Part shown: piece by piece, positions 5,742 through 13,415 of the stretch
How positions within the stretch are numbered: position 1 is the first letter of the stretch
Layout of the letters: every line of letters starts with the position of its first letter
NCBI RefSeq assembly: GCF_010726245.1
Contig: NZ_AP022561.1
Coordinates: 4,650,001-4,714,000, forward strand
Direction of reading: 5' to 3'
Length of the DNA: 64,000 nt
Origin: Mycolicibacterium aichiense
Lineage (GTDB): Bacteria > Actinomycetota > Actinomycetes > Mycobacteriales > Mycobacteriaceae
Position numbers and translations under genes: made by a program
Notes under the pieces: model-generated
Seen by the model: only the letters and a program-made list of their open reading frames with translations
Database searches by the model: none
Told to the model about the DNA's origin: nothing

Positions 5742-8030
5742 TCATGCAATGGCATGCGCATCTGCACCTGTGGCCTGACACATTCGCTCAAAATGCTCTG
5801 GGTCTGCGAATTTGAAAAACTTCATACATCGGCGAATCTGACCATGTACTACGCGCCCATCGAGCACGTCGATGCTTTCATGCCCCTCCCCATGCGAGAA
5901 TCGGTTACAGAAGTCGTAGACGTCGCGATACGGATTTTCGGTAGCAACGTCCATTAATGACGCTAGGCGCTGATCGAAGTTGCCGAGGTGCGGTGCCTTA
6001 TAGCTGGTAAAGACTTCCAATACGCGACGGGCCGCATTCGGCAAGAGAAACAGACGGTCGTGACTAGGTCCGTTGGCCACACCGTCCATCACTTGCCTGA
6101 ACAGGTAGGCATACTCCGTGGTCTGTTGCAGCAGCATCGCAGGTAGTGGTGCGATCCTGGTGCGGCGAACACCTTGGTCCAATGAAGCGTACATCTCAAG
6201 AAAGGTGGCCTTGGGAAACCGCGCCTCGTCGGCGTTCTGCTCTTTGAGGATCTTCCTCCGCGAGTCGCTCCATGCGTTCTTCTGCGATTTAAGGAAGAGT
6301 CCAAGAAGCCCGAAATCATGGGTGAGAACAACGAACTGCCCGAACCCCCTAAGCGAGTCGACAAGCCACTGATGCGTTGCGAATAACGCTTCGCGGTCAA
6401 GCGAACTCGACGGATCATCAATAACGACGAGGCGTGCAGCTTTGTCGCCACTTACGGTCTCGTCTTCCAGTTTGCGAAGGAAATAGAGCAGCGACAATGT
6501 GGTGCGCTCGCCGTCGCTTAGGTGGGTGGCCGGGGCACCCCCGCGGAGGCATGCGTACGATTTTCCGTCGTCCGTGACGCCAACACTGAGGTGGTCTTTG
6601 CCATACACGCGGGCTGAGTCCTTGGTAAGCGTCTCGGCCATCTGGCTGTTTGAGAATTGCTGTTGACGGATCGCTGCGAGTGTCCTTGAAGCAAGATCAG
6701 CAGCATCATTTGCGGCCTTCGCATCTGCTTGCGCACCCTGCGCAGCCGATTCTGCGTTGCGAAAGGCTTCACTCCGCGAGCCAAGAATATGGTTCAAGAC
6801 CGTCTCGTAGCGAGCTTCAACGACGACATTGTGTTGATCAGCCTGCTCATTGTGCTCGGCAACAGCCTGCTGCAAAGGAGCACACAATAGATCGGTAGCA
6901 AGTATGTTCACATCCGGTACCCCTGGCGTGACGCTTGGGTCATCGGCCTTAAGTTGGAGTGCTTTCCTCACCTCTTCCAGCGCCGCGAGCCGCGCCGCCA
7001 CCTCCGCCGCGACCACCTTCACATGGACGCCGTACCCGTCGCGGACCTCACTACACAGTTCCTTCGGGTCTGGCATGTTAGCGAGCCAGCCCTCGAAAGC
7101 CACCTTTGTTGCATTGACCTGTTGGAGCAACGAAAGCGCACGCTCACGGATCTGAAACCAGCTTTGGTCGAAGTGCTTGGCTAGCTTCGCACGACGCTCG
7201 TTCGTAAGCGGTCCCGCGCAGAAGAGGCACTCGTCCAGATGCTCGTGAAGCGGCATGCCTTGTTCAACCCATGCCTGCCGAACTTGGTCAGCGGCAAGCG
7301 TTTCGAGGGCGACGCGAGTTGGTGTTTCAGCGAGCAAGGCACCAAGGACCTCAAGATCGACCACCCGTCCGGTAGGTGGGTCCGGAATTGCTCTCACACG
7401 GTCGGCAGCGCCTTCCCCGAGTCGCTTAAGAGCCTCAGCGTGTTGGCTCTCATCAGGGAACTCCCCGTTGTAGTCGCGAAGCTTCCCCTCAACGACGGGC
7501 ATTGAGTAGCGATTCTTGGAGAAGCGCTGGTAGTCGAATTCACGCAGTTGATCGGCCACGGCGTTCTGAGCGGCGGTGGCAAGCTTCCGCGCCCTCGAAG
7601 TGTGATCCTGCCGCTTCTTGTCCGCCTCTTGGGCCTTAGCGCGATGGTCTTCGATCTGCCGTGATAACTCCTTCTCCCGCTCCTTCGCTTCGATCGCCTC
7701 TTCGCCGAGCGTCACGATGGGGGAAGCAGTTGCTCCGTCGAGGAACTGCGACAGGTTGCGTTGTACCCACGCCTTCGTGAACACCGCGACAGCAGGCGAC
7801 GGTCCGCCGTGCCCTGCACGCACGGTGTGCTGCTGTCCATTCTCGTCTTCCCACAGAACCTCGGTGGAACTGCCATCGGAAGCGATCTCGAAGAGCAGCG
7901 ACGCGAACGAGGATTTTCCGCTTCCGTTGTGGCCGTAGATAACCGAGCGCTTACCCAACGGCAGGTCAGCCGGCCAGAATCCTCTGCTCAACGAGCGATA
8001 CGAACCGGTAGGTTCTAAACGACGAAGCAT
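5742..8030 (-). CDS. RloC/PrrC-like ABC-type ATPase with zinc hook (AAA_13 family)
   Basis: This 762-residue protein has an ABC/SMC-type ATPase head split by coiled coil. Walker A is GHNGSGKSS (33-41). The signature LSDGE lies near 504, Walker B LVVIDD at about 534-539, D-loop SSLD, and the switch His in VLTHD at about 571. The central coiled coil carries C268-L-F-C271, the CxxC of a Rad50/RloC zinc hook. The C-terminal region has R668-x3-E672 and a later His (NRFSH, about 713), an arrangement reminiscent of the Arg-Glu-His triad of PrrC/RloC anticodon nucleases. Those relatives cut tRNA during phage infection. It shares strand and compartment with the HEPN gene 244 bp upstream. ATPase family is secure; the nuclease triad is a hypothesis. 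Confidence 0.82.
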   Translation of the reverse strand: MLRRLEPTGSYRSLSRGFWPADLPLGKRSVIYGHNGSGKSSFASLLFEIASDGSSTEVLWEDENGQQHTVRAGHGGPSPAVAVFTKAWVQRNLSQFLDGATASPIVTLGEEAIEAKEREKELSRQIEDHRAKAQEADKKRQDHTSRARKLATAAQNAVADQLREFDYQRFSKNRYSMPVVEGKLRDYNGEFPDESQHAEALKRLGEGAADRVRAIPDPPTGRVVDLEVLGALLAETPTRVALETLAADQVRQAWVEQGMPLHEHLDECLFCAGPLTNERRAKLAKHFDQSWFQIRERALSLLQQVNATKVAFEGWLANMPDPKELCSEVRDGYGVHVKVVAAEVAARLAALEEVRKALQLKADDPSVTPGVPDVNILATDLLCAPLQQAVAEHNEQADQHNVVVEARYETVLNHILGSRSEAFRNAESAAQGAQADAKAANDAADLASRTLAAIRQQQFSNSQMAETLTKDSARVYGKDHLSVGVTDDGKSYACLRGGAPATHLSDGERTTLSLLYFLRKLEDETVSGDKAARLVVIDDPSSSLDREALFATHQWLVDSLRGFGQFVVLTHDFGLLGLFLKSQKNAWSDSRRKILKEQNADEARFPKATFLEMYASLDQGVRRTRIAPLPAMLLQQTTEYAYLFRQVMDGVANGPSHDRLFLLPNAARRVLEVFTSYKAPHLGNFDQRLASLMDVATENPYRDVYDFCNRFSHGEGHESIDVLDGRVVHGQIRRCMKFFKFADPEHFERMCQATGADAHAIA

Positions 8031-8274
8031 GGAGCGACTTTAGCGAGGCCAGGCGACAGGTTCGGCCCAAATTCGGCCCGCGCGGCGCAACTGGCGTAAG
8101 CCGCTGCTCTAGATCGACTTGTTTCAAATCTAATATTGGTGGGTGCTCAAAAGTCGGAGCAGTTGTATCCGAGCGATTGCTCGCACGATCCGCAGCACCA
8201 AGGAGTAGGGCGACCGCGACGCCGGGTCGGTCGGCGGCGCGCCCGGCAAGACCGTCGAAGTCCAACGTCGCTGA

Positions 8275-9438
8275 TCAAGCTGTGTTCGTATGCAGGAGGC
8301 TGGCGAGGGGATACGCCTCTTCGACAACGGCAGTAGCCATGTCGACTGCCGTCTGCGCCTGCTCGTCTGTCAATGCGTGACCGCGGTGAGTTGCGTAATT
8401 CCGCGGCTTAATAAGGTCTTCATCTAGTCGGTGGGATAGCAGCCCCTTGCGCAGGTCCCTCAGCAATCGTGCGCGTCCCTCGAGCGCTCGATACCTCGCG
8501 TCTAGTGCTTTCTTCACTATATCGGTGGTGTTGGCCGTAGCGAGGTAGTTGTCGATGAGCTTAGTCATTGCAAGCTCTGCTGCAGTCGCAGCGTCAATTA
8601 CCGCCCTCCGCGTCTGACCTGTGTTCAACAGTGAACGCGCATCACGAATCAACATCCATTCCGTCGGGGGTGCACCTCCGTCGCCGGTAGCGGCTATGCA
8701 CGCCTGGAGATTCTGTAGCTCCAAGGGGGTTGGCTGTACACGATTTTCAGTCGCGTACCCATAACTTTCTTCGCTCATGCGCTGCCCGTCCGCATCCGTT
8801 GTCCACGCCTCAACGTTCCAGCTTTTGTAGAAGAAGGCCGCCGAGATCCCTGAATTGCCGCCGCCGATCTGTACGAAGTCTTGCGATGTCAAAATGCTTA
8901 CCCAAGAAGTGAAGCGCGCCCACCAATCCTCAAGCTCCATCACGAATTTATCGGCGGCAGCTTCGAATTCCTCGTCGGTGGACGCCGTCAGCGATGTGTA
9001 GAACCGGCAGCGCAAGACGCGGAACTGGACCTCGTCTAACTCATCATCGTCCACCGGTAGACCGGCCAGTGAAAGCAGCGCCCGCACTTTCAGCGTGCCG
9101 AGGTCCGGAAGCACGAGCCCCCAGGCGTCCTGGTCCTGATCCTCATCCTCGTCGATTGGGCCATAGGTCCATCGAGGCGAACGCAGCGTCGGATGCGGGC
9201 GACGCGTGTCAAGCTGCGGCAAGCTGATAATGATGTCGTGGTTCGCGGTCCGCGACTTGAACTCTCCGCTCAAGCAATCCGGCGTCACGATGAGCCCCTG
9301 ACCCCCACACTCAAAATGTCCCTCCAGCGGCCACTCTCTCGCTACGCGGTCGCCTGAAGAATCATCGTCGGCCATCCGTGCATCATTCCAGCGGAGAATT
9401 GGGCGCACCATCGAATGAGTCTGTTCAGTGCCGGTCAC
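8275..9438 (-). CDS. HEPN-motif protein of unknown function (putative RNase effector)
   Basis: This 387-residue protein has no overall family I can name. The N-terminal 220 residues are beta-rich with an acidic patch (DEDEDQDQD). The C-terminal third is helical and contains RNYATH at 346-351, which fits the R-x4-6-H active site of HEPN ribonucleases, preceded by the usual 'AVIDAATAAELAMTKLI' helix. HEPN proteins are frequent RNA-cutting effectors or toxins in defence islands. The GTG start at 9438 has GGAG 7 nt upstream; an ATG at 9375 is the main alternative. Its 5' end overlaps the tail of the integrase remnant. Pairing with the downstream ATPase suggests a two-gene module; this is inference. 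Confidence 0.62.
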   Translation of the reverse strand: MTGTEQTHSMVRPILRWNDARMADDDSSGDRVAREWPLEGHFECGGQGLIVTPDCLSGEFKSRTANHDIIISLPQLDTRRPHPTLRSPRWTYGPIDEDEDQDQDAWGLVLPDLGTLKVRALLSLAGLPVDDDELDEVQFRVLRCRFYTSLTASTDEEFEAAADKFVMELEDWWARFTSWVSILTSQDFVQIGGGNSGISAAFFYKSWNVEAWTTDADGQRMSEESYGYATENRVQPTPLELQNLQACIAATGDGGAPPTEWMLIRDARSLLNTGQTRRAVIDAATAAELAMTKLIDNYLATANTTDIVKKALDARYRALEGRARLLRDLRKGLLSHRLDEDLIKPRNYATHRGHALTDEQAQTAVDMATAVVEEAYPLASLLHTNTA

Positions 9439-9962
9439 GCAACCGCTCCGTTCCCCACTTGGGCACGATCACCACGTCTAGCAAGCTCCGGTAACCGGCA
9501 GCCGTCTTAGGTGCCCGGTTAGCAGCCTTAGCCGCAAACCAAGTCTCAGCCACGGTCCCGAAGGTCACAGCGGAGGTGCGGATCGGCATATGTGCCGGTA
9601 ATCAGCGCCGTCGTGATCCCATCAATGTGGCGCTTCGCATCGGCGCGCCGGTCAAACGCCGTTCTGCGCTCCTGGCCGTCGTGGTCCACCCACCGAGCTA
9701 GCCAACGCTTGCCCTGGCCGTGACGCACGGTACATACCAGCGCGCCACTCTTGCCGTGCTTCGGGTCGGTACACCAGACCGGGCCAGGCATGTTGGCAGC
9801 GGGCCAGTTGACCTGTTCGCCGCGCCGCGCTGGCCGGTGCCAACGGTCCTCCTCGCCTGCCCGGTCGTTTCGCTTGGTCGGTGCGCTCATGGTCCGCAGC
9901 ATGGAAGATCGCTGCGGACTGTACGCGGACTGACGCGCCGTGCGGACTGGCCGCTTCGGCAT
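9425..9962 (-). pseudogene. Frameshifted and truncated phage-type integrase
   Basis: The first part encodes an arm-binding N-terminal region of a tyrosine integrase (KRWLARWVDHDGQERRTAF... ending GTYADP). The frame then shifts near 9565: the reading continues in another frame as TFGTVAETWFAAKAANRAPK..., a typical core-binding (SAM-like) domain start, and stops after RLRDRH at 9425. The shift is explained by loss of two bases in a CG-repeat (DPR would become DPH). No catalytic domain with the R...HxxR...Y residues follows. The start is uncertain (ATG at 9962, 9902 or 9890). This was the integrase of the right-hand element, placed next to the tRNA as usual. Confidence 0.78.
9913..9949. repeat. 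TGCGGACTG repeats near right island end
   Basis: TGCGGACTG at 9913-9921 and 9941-9949, and CGCGGACTG at 9924-9932, lie between the integrase start and the tRNA. The same nonamer occurs twice at 3671-3690 inside the left end. Position and spacing suggest integrase arm sites; unproven. Confidence 0.5.
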
Positions 9963-9978
9963 ATTTCCTGTTAAACCG

Positions 9979-10052
9979 TGCCCCCAGTGAGACTCGAACT
10001 CACACTGTGCGGATTTTAAGTCCGCTGCCTCTGCCAATTGGGCTATGGGGGC
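9979..10052 (-). tRNA. tRNA-Leu (anticodon UAA)
   Basis: The 74-nt gene folds as a cloverleaf. The acceptor stem is GCCCCCA/TGGGGGC. The anticodon stem is GCGGA/TCCGC with loop CTTAAAA, so the anticodon is UAA and decodes UUA. The T-arm is GTGAG-TTCGAGT-CTCAC. The variable loop is only five bases (ACAGT), which is unusual because bacterial tRNA-Leu normally has a long variable arm. CCA is not encoded (discriminator A followed by CGG). It is the attachment site for the island: its 3' half is repeated at 3487-3529 and, in part, at 5691-5713. Confidence 0.93.
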
Positions 10053-10285
10053 GCGCGCCGGGCGATCGGCGCGCCCATGACGTTAGCGCGTGCGACCTCG
10101 GGCTCCGATGACCACGGGGCCGGCGAAACCTGCGTCGCACCCCAGGTCACCGCCGAGAACGCCGCGGATCACAGGGAGTGCCGACTGAAGTCATTGGTAA
10201 CTCACAGCTTTCACCCAGTTCAGAGCCGTAATTCACAGCGAGCTGCGCTACGGTGAAGGGGCGACAGAGCCTGGCTCTTCTCGCG

Positions 10286-10323
10286 GAAAGGCCCGGCGGC
10301 CCCCCCGACAGCCGGGCTTTTTC
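10286..10323. terminator. Bidirectional rho-independent terminator
   Basis: GCCCGGC (10291-10297) pairs with GCCGGGC (10311-10317). The stem is extended by GGAAA on the left and TTTTTCC on the right. The A- and T-runs allow termination in both directions. It lies downstream of dctA. Confidence 0.75.
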
Positions 10324-10353
10324 CGTTTCACGACCATGTTCGCCTCCGGACGG

Positions 10354-10390
10354 CACGACACCCCGGGGGAAGGGCTCCCGGGGTGTCGTG
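10354..10390. terminator. Long hairpin directly after dctA
   Basis: A perfect 14-bp stem, CACGACACCCCGGG (10354-10367) with its complement (10377-10390), surrounds a 9-base loop, 10 bp after the dctA stop. There is no long T-run, so it may act with the T-tailed hairpin at 10286-10323 or protect the mRNA 3' end. Confidence 0.65.
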
Positions 10391-10400
10391 AGCTTGGCGA

Positions 10401-11777
10401 TCAGGCCGCGACTGCCTCCTTTTGTGACGCCGGCGGGTGATCGTTGTCGAGCATGGTGACCTCGTCGAACGGATCGCTGCCGGACAGCACGCGGTCGACC
10501 TTGGCCGTGTCCACCGTCTTGGTCCACGAACCCACCAGCAGAGTGGCCACCGCGTTGCCGGAGAAGTTGGTCACCGCGCGGGCCTCGGACATGAATCGGT
10601 CGATCCCGACGATCAGGCCGACCCCGTCGAGCATCTCCGGCCGATGGGCCTGCAGGCCGCCGGCCAGCGTCGCCAGCCCGGCCCCGCTCACCCCGGCCGC
10701 ACCCTTGGACGCCACGATCATGAACACCAGCAGACCGATCTGCTCCCCCACCGACAGCGGGTCGCCGAGCGCATCGGCGATGAACAACGACGCCATCGTC
10801 AGGTAGATCGCGGTGCCATCCAGGTTGAACGAATATCCGGTCGGCACAACCACACCCACGGTGCTCTGCTGCACACCAAGGTGCTCCATCTTCGCGATCA
10901 GCCGCGGCAGCGCCGACTCCGAGGACGACGTGGCGAAGATCAGCAGGTACTCCCGCGCCAGGTAGCGGACCAGTTTGAAGATCGACACCCCGGCCACCAT
11001 CCGCAGCAGCGCGCCGAGCACACCGAACACGAACACCACGCACGTCAGGTAGAAGCCCAGCATCAGCACCAGCAGGTTGGTCACCGCGCTCCACCCGGTC
11101 TGGCCCACCACATTGGCCATCGCACCGAACGCGCCAATCGGGGCCAGCCACAACACCATTGCCAGGATCTTGAACACCAGCCGCTGCAGATGCTCCACCC
11201 CACGCAGGATCGGCTCACCCTTGGTGCCCATCGCCTGGATCGCGAACCCGACCAGCAGCGCCACGAAAAGTCCTTGCAGCACATTGCCGTCCGTCAGTGC
11301 GGAGAACAGCGACGTCGGAATGATGTGCTGGATGAACTCGATCAAACCGCCCGACTCGTGCGCCTGCTCGGCCAGTTGCGCTCCCTTGCCGGCCGTCGAC
11401 TCCGAGAGCTTGAGGCTGCTGCCGGGATGCAGCAGGTTGCCGACCAACAGGCCGATGCCCAGCGCGATCGTCGACATCACCAGGAAGTAGCCGAACGCCA
11501 ACCCGCCGACCTTGCCGACGGTGGCGGCTTTGCGTACCGATCCGATACCCAGCACGATCGTGCAGAAGATCACCGGGACGATCATCATCTTGATCAGGGC
11601 GACGAACATCGTGCCCAGAACGCCGACGTCCTTGCCGATGCCGGGGGCCATCAGACCGACGGCGACGCCGCCGACCACCGCGAGGATGACAGCGATGTAC
11701 AGCCAGTGGGTGCGATCCCGGCGCTTGGGCGCGGGGGGTTTCTCATCGCCGCCTGGACGATCCACAACCGTGGTCAT
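10401..11777 (-). CDS. dctA: C4-dicarboxylate / cation symporter, DctA type
   Basis: The 458-residue membrane protein belongs to the dicarboxylate/amino acid:cation symporter family. It has a cytosolic N-terminus (to about residue 25), several hydrophobic helices, the re-entrant serine-rich hairpin SSSES before ALPRLI, NLDGTAIYLTMASLFIA in helix 7, and ARAVTNFSGN in helix 8, which forms the substrate site. It imports C4-dicarboxylates such as succinate, fumarate and malate with protons or sodium. It is divergent from a CitA/DcuS-type kinase and its response regulator, which probably control it. Assignment to DctA rather than a glutamate carrier rests on context and overall resemblance. Confidence 0.88.
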   Translation of the reverse strand: MTTVVDRPGGDEKPPAPKRRDRTHWLYIAVILAVVGGVAVGLMAPGIGKDVGVLGTMFVALIKMMIVPVIFCTIVLGIGSVRKAATVGKVGGLAFGYFLVMSTIALGIGLLVGNLLHPGSSLKLSESTAGKGAQLAEQAHESGGLIEFIQHIIPTSLFSALTDGNVLQGLFVALLVGFAIQAMGTKGEPILRGVEHLQRLVFKILAMVLWLAPIGAFGAMANVVGQTGWSAVTNLLVLMLGFYLTCVVFVFGVLGALLRMVAGVSIFKLVRYLAREYLLIFATSSSESALPRLIAKMEHLGVQQSTVGVVVPTGYSFNLDGTAIYLTMASLFIADALGDPLSVGEQIGLLVFMIVASKGAAGVSGAGLATLAGGLQAHRPEMLDGVGLIVGIDRFMSEARAVTNFSGNAVATLLVGSWTKTVDTAKVDRVLSGSDPFDEVTMLDNDHPPASQKEAVAA

Positions 11778-11832
11778 GAGCGGTTTCCTTCCGGTGTGAC
11801 GGCAATAGGTCTGAAAGGATGGTTTACCCTCA

Positions 11833-11848
11833 CGTGACGCAGGTCACG
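11833..11848. promoter_or_regulatory. CRP-like palindrome between dctA and the kinase gene
   Basis: CGTGACGCAGGTCACG is a perfect inverted repeat of the form GTGA-N6-TCAC, the half-site spacing used by CRP/FNR-family regulators. It sits in the 105-bp divergent spacer, 35 bp before the kinase start and 56 bp before dctA. Either a Crp-type protein or the adjacent response regulator could bind it. Confidence 0.5.
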
Positions 11849-11882
11849 CTTTAGTTCATTACGTTCATCGCGGAGGTGGGCA

Positions 11883-13415
11883 GTGGCCGTACTGCCGCGC
11901 TCCCTGGCGGGCCAGGCCTTCGCGCTGCAGGCCGCGGTAATCCTGCTGGTGGTGATGGCAGGCAGCGCATTGGCCCTCTTCGATGCGAAACGCCACGGCG
12001 ACGAAGCCGCCCGTCAGCAGGTCACCGCGATCGCCGTCGCCCTGGCTGACGCGCCGTCCACGGCGGAAGCGATCGAAAGCAGCAACGCTGCACGGGTTCT
12101 GCAGCCGGTCACCGAGGCGGTCCGCAAGAGCACCGGCATCGCCTTCATCACGATCATGGCGCCCGACCGCACCCGGTTCACCCACACCAACCCCGAGCAG
12201 ATCGGCCAGAAGTACATCGGGACCATCGAGCCGGCGTTGCGCGGCGACGTCTTCACCGAGGTCTACACCGGCACCCTCGGTCCGTCGGTGCGCACCATCG
12301 CGCCGGTGCGCAGTGACAGCGGACAGGTCATCGGGCTTGTCGCCGCCGGCATCACGCTCGAAAGCCTCTCCGCGCGCTGGCGTTCGCAATGGCTGATGAT
12401 CGTCGGCGTTGCGGCCGGGGCACTGGCCCTGTCCTTCGTCGGCATCTGGGCGATCCGACGGCGCGTCCTGCACCAGACCCACGGCCTGGCGCCCGACGAG
12501 CTGCGCGTGATGTACGACCACCACGACGCCATCCTGCACTCGGTCTCCGAAGGGCTGATCGTGTTGGACCGCAGCGGCGTCGCACTGGCCAACGACGAAG
12601 CCCGACGCCTGCTGGCCCTGCCTGCCGGCCCGATAACCCGGGCCGATCTGCCAGAGTTCCTGCGCGGCAACGACCCCGGTGTGCGTGACGAGGTCCGGCT
12701 CACCGATGACCGGGTACTGGTGGTCAACCGCTCCGCGGTCAGCGCGTCGGACAGCGAAGTCGTCACCATTCGTGACCGCACCGAATTACAAGGCGCGCTG
12801 GGCGAATTGAGTTCACTGCAGGGCTTTACCGACTCGCTGCGCGCACAGGCTCACGAGTCGGCCAACAAACTGCACACCGTCGTCACGCTGGTGGAGATGG
12901 GCCGTCCCGAGGAGGCCGTCAAGTTCGCCACCCAGGAACTGGCGCTGTCCCAGCAGCTCGTCGACCGGGTCTCCGACGCCGTCGGCGAACCCGCCCTGGT
13001 GGCGCTGCTGCTCGGCAAGACCGCCGAGGCCGACGAGCGCGGCATCGAGTTGACCATCACCGAAGAGACCCACCTGCCGGCCGAGGCATTGCTGAGCCCG
13101 CAGGAGATGGTCACTGTGCTGGGCAATCTGATCGACAACGCGATGGACGCGTGCGACCGCGACGACCCGTGGGTGGAGGTGACCGTCAACCAGAGTGACG
13201 AGCAGCTGCAGATCCAGGTCGCCGACAGCGGCCCCGGCATGGACCCCGACACCTTCGCACGCGCCAGGCAGCGCGGCTATTCGACCAAGTCCGGCGGCGA
13301 CCAAGGACACCAGGGCCTCGGGCTCGCGCTGGTCGCCCAGATCGTCAACCGGCACGGCGGCAGCTTGAGCGCCGACGTCACCTACGGCTCGGTGGTGACG
13401 GTGACGATCCGATGA
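11883..13415 (+). CDS. Sensor histidine kinase, CitA/DcuS family
   Basis: This 510-residue membrane kinase has an N-terminal transmembrane helix (about 14-32) and an extracytoplasmic sensor of about 130 residues of the single-Cache (CitA/DcuS) type. A second membrane helix follows at about 170-190, then a PAS domain with HSVSEGLIVLD. The dimerisation helix carries the phospho-His in QAHESANKLH. The ATPase domain has N-box NLIDNAMDA, G1 DSGPGM and G2 GLGLAL. The family senses carboxylates such as citrate or C4-dicarboxylates outside the membrane. The start is GTG (11883) with GGAGG about 5 nt upstream. It overlaps the response regulator by 4 bp and is divergent from dctA. Confidence 0.92.
   Translation: MAVLPRSLAGQAFALQAAVILLVVMAGSALALFDAKRHGDEAARQQVTAIAVALADAPSTAEAIESSNAARVLQPVTEAVRKSTGIAFITIMAPDRTRFTHTNPEQIGQKYIGTIEPALRGDVFTEVYTGTLGPSVRTIAPVRSDSGQVIGLVAAGITLESLSARWRSQWLMIVGVAAGALALSFVGIWAIRRRVLHQTHGLAPDELRVMYDHHDAILHSVSEGLIVLDRSGVALANDEARRLLALPAGPITRADLPEFLRGNDPGVRDEVRLTDDRVLVVNRSAVSASDSEVVTIRDRTELQGALGELSSLQGFTDSLRAQAHESANKLHTVVTLVEMGRPEEAVKFATQELALSQQLVDRVSDAVGEPALVALLLGKTAEADERGIELTITEETHLPAEALLSPQEMVTVLGNLIDNAMDACDRDDPWVEVTVNQSDEQLQIQVADSGPGMDPDTFARARQRGYSTKSGGDQGHQGLGLALVAQIVNRHGGSLSADVTYGSVVTVTIR

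Larger units (their letters stand above)
3487..10020. mobile_element. tRNA-Leu-integrated genomic island with two compartments
   Basis: A roughly 6.5-kb block is bounded by the partial tRNA copy on the left and the intact tRNA-Leu on the right. A third fragment of the tRNA end near 5.69 kb splits it. The left compartment carries a reverse transcriptase with a long structured leader. The right carries an ATPase, a HEPN-motif protein and a broken integrase. Base composition inside the RT gene is visibly more A+T-rich than the neighbouring host genes. The flanking genes (MaoC to dctA) look like ordinary core genome. The integrase is no longer intact, so the island is probably immobile now. Confidence 0.8.
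10053..10400. other. Intergenic region between tRNA-Leu and dctA
   Basis: No gene is recognised. Next to the tRNA this region must hold the minus-strand tRNA promoter. The half nearest dctA contains two consecutive strong hairpins (10286-10323 and 10354-10390), annotated separately. Confidence 0.6.

Noticed and set aside
5691..5957. 88-codon plus-strand frame starting at the internal tRNA fragment
   Set aside because: It begins in the tRNA fragment and runs antisense to the ATPase C-terminus; no start signal or family match.
7966..8265. 99-codon minus-strand frame between HEPN and ATPase genes
   Set aside because: It overlaps the ATPase start out of frame, and its composition looks random.
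9963..10037. N-terminal extension of the integrase through the tRNA gene
   Set aside because: The open frame continues through the tRNA-Leu sequence; a protein start inside a tRNA is not credible.
10437..11837. Long plus-strand open frame opposite dctA
   Set aside because: High-GC DNA keeps antisense frames open. The dctA protein on the minus strand has family motifs; this frame gives low-complexity His/Gln/Arg sequence with none.
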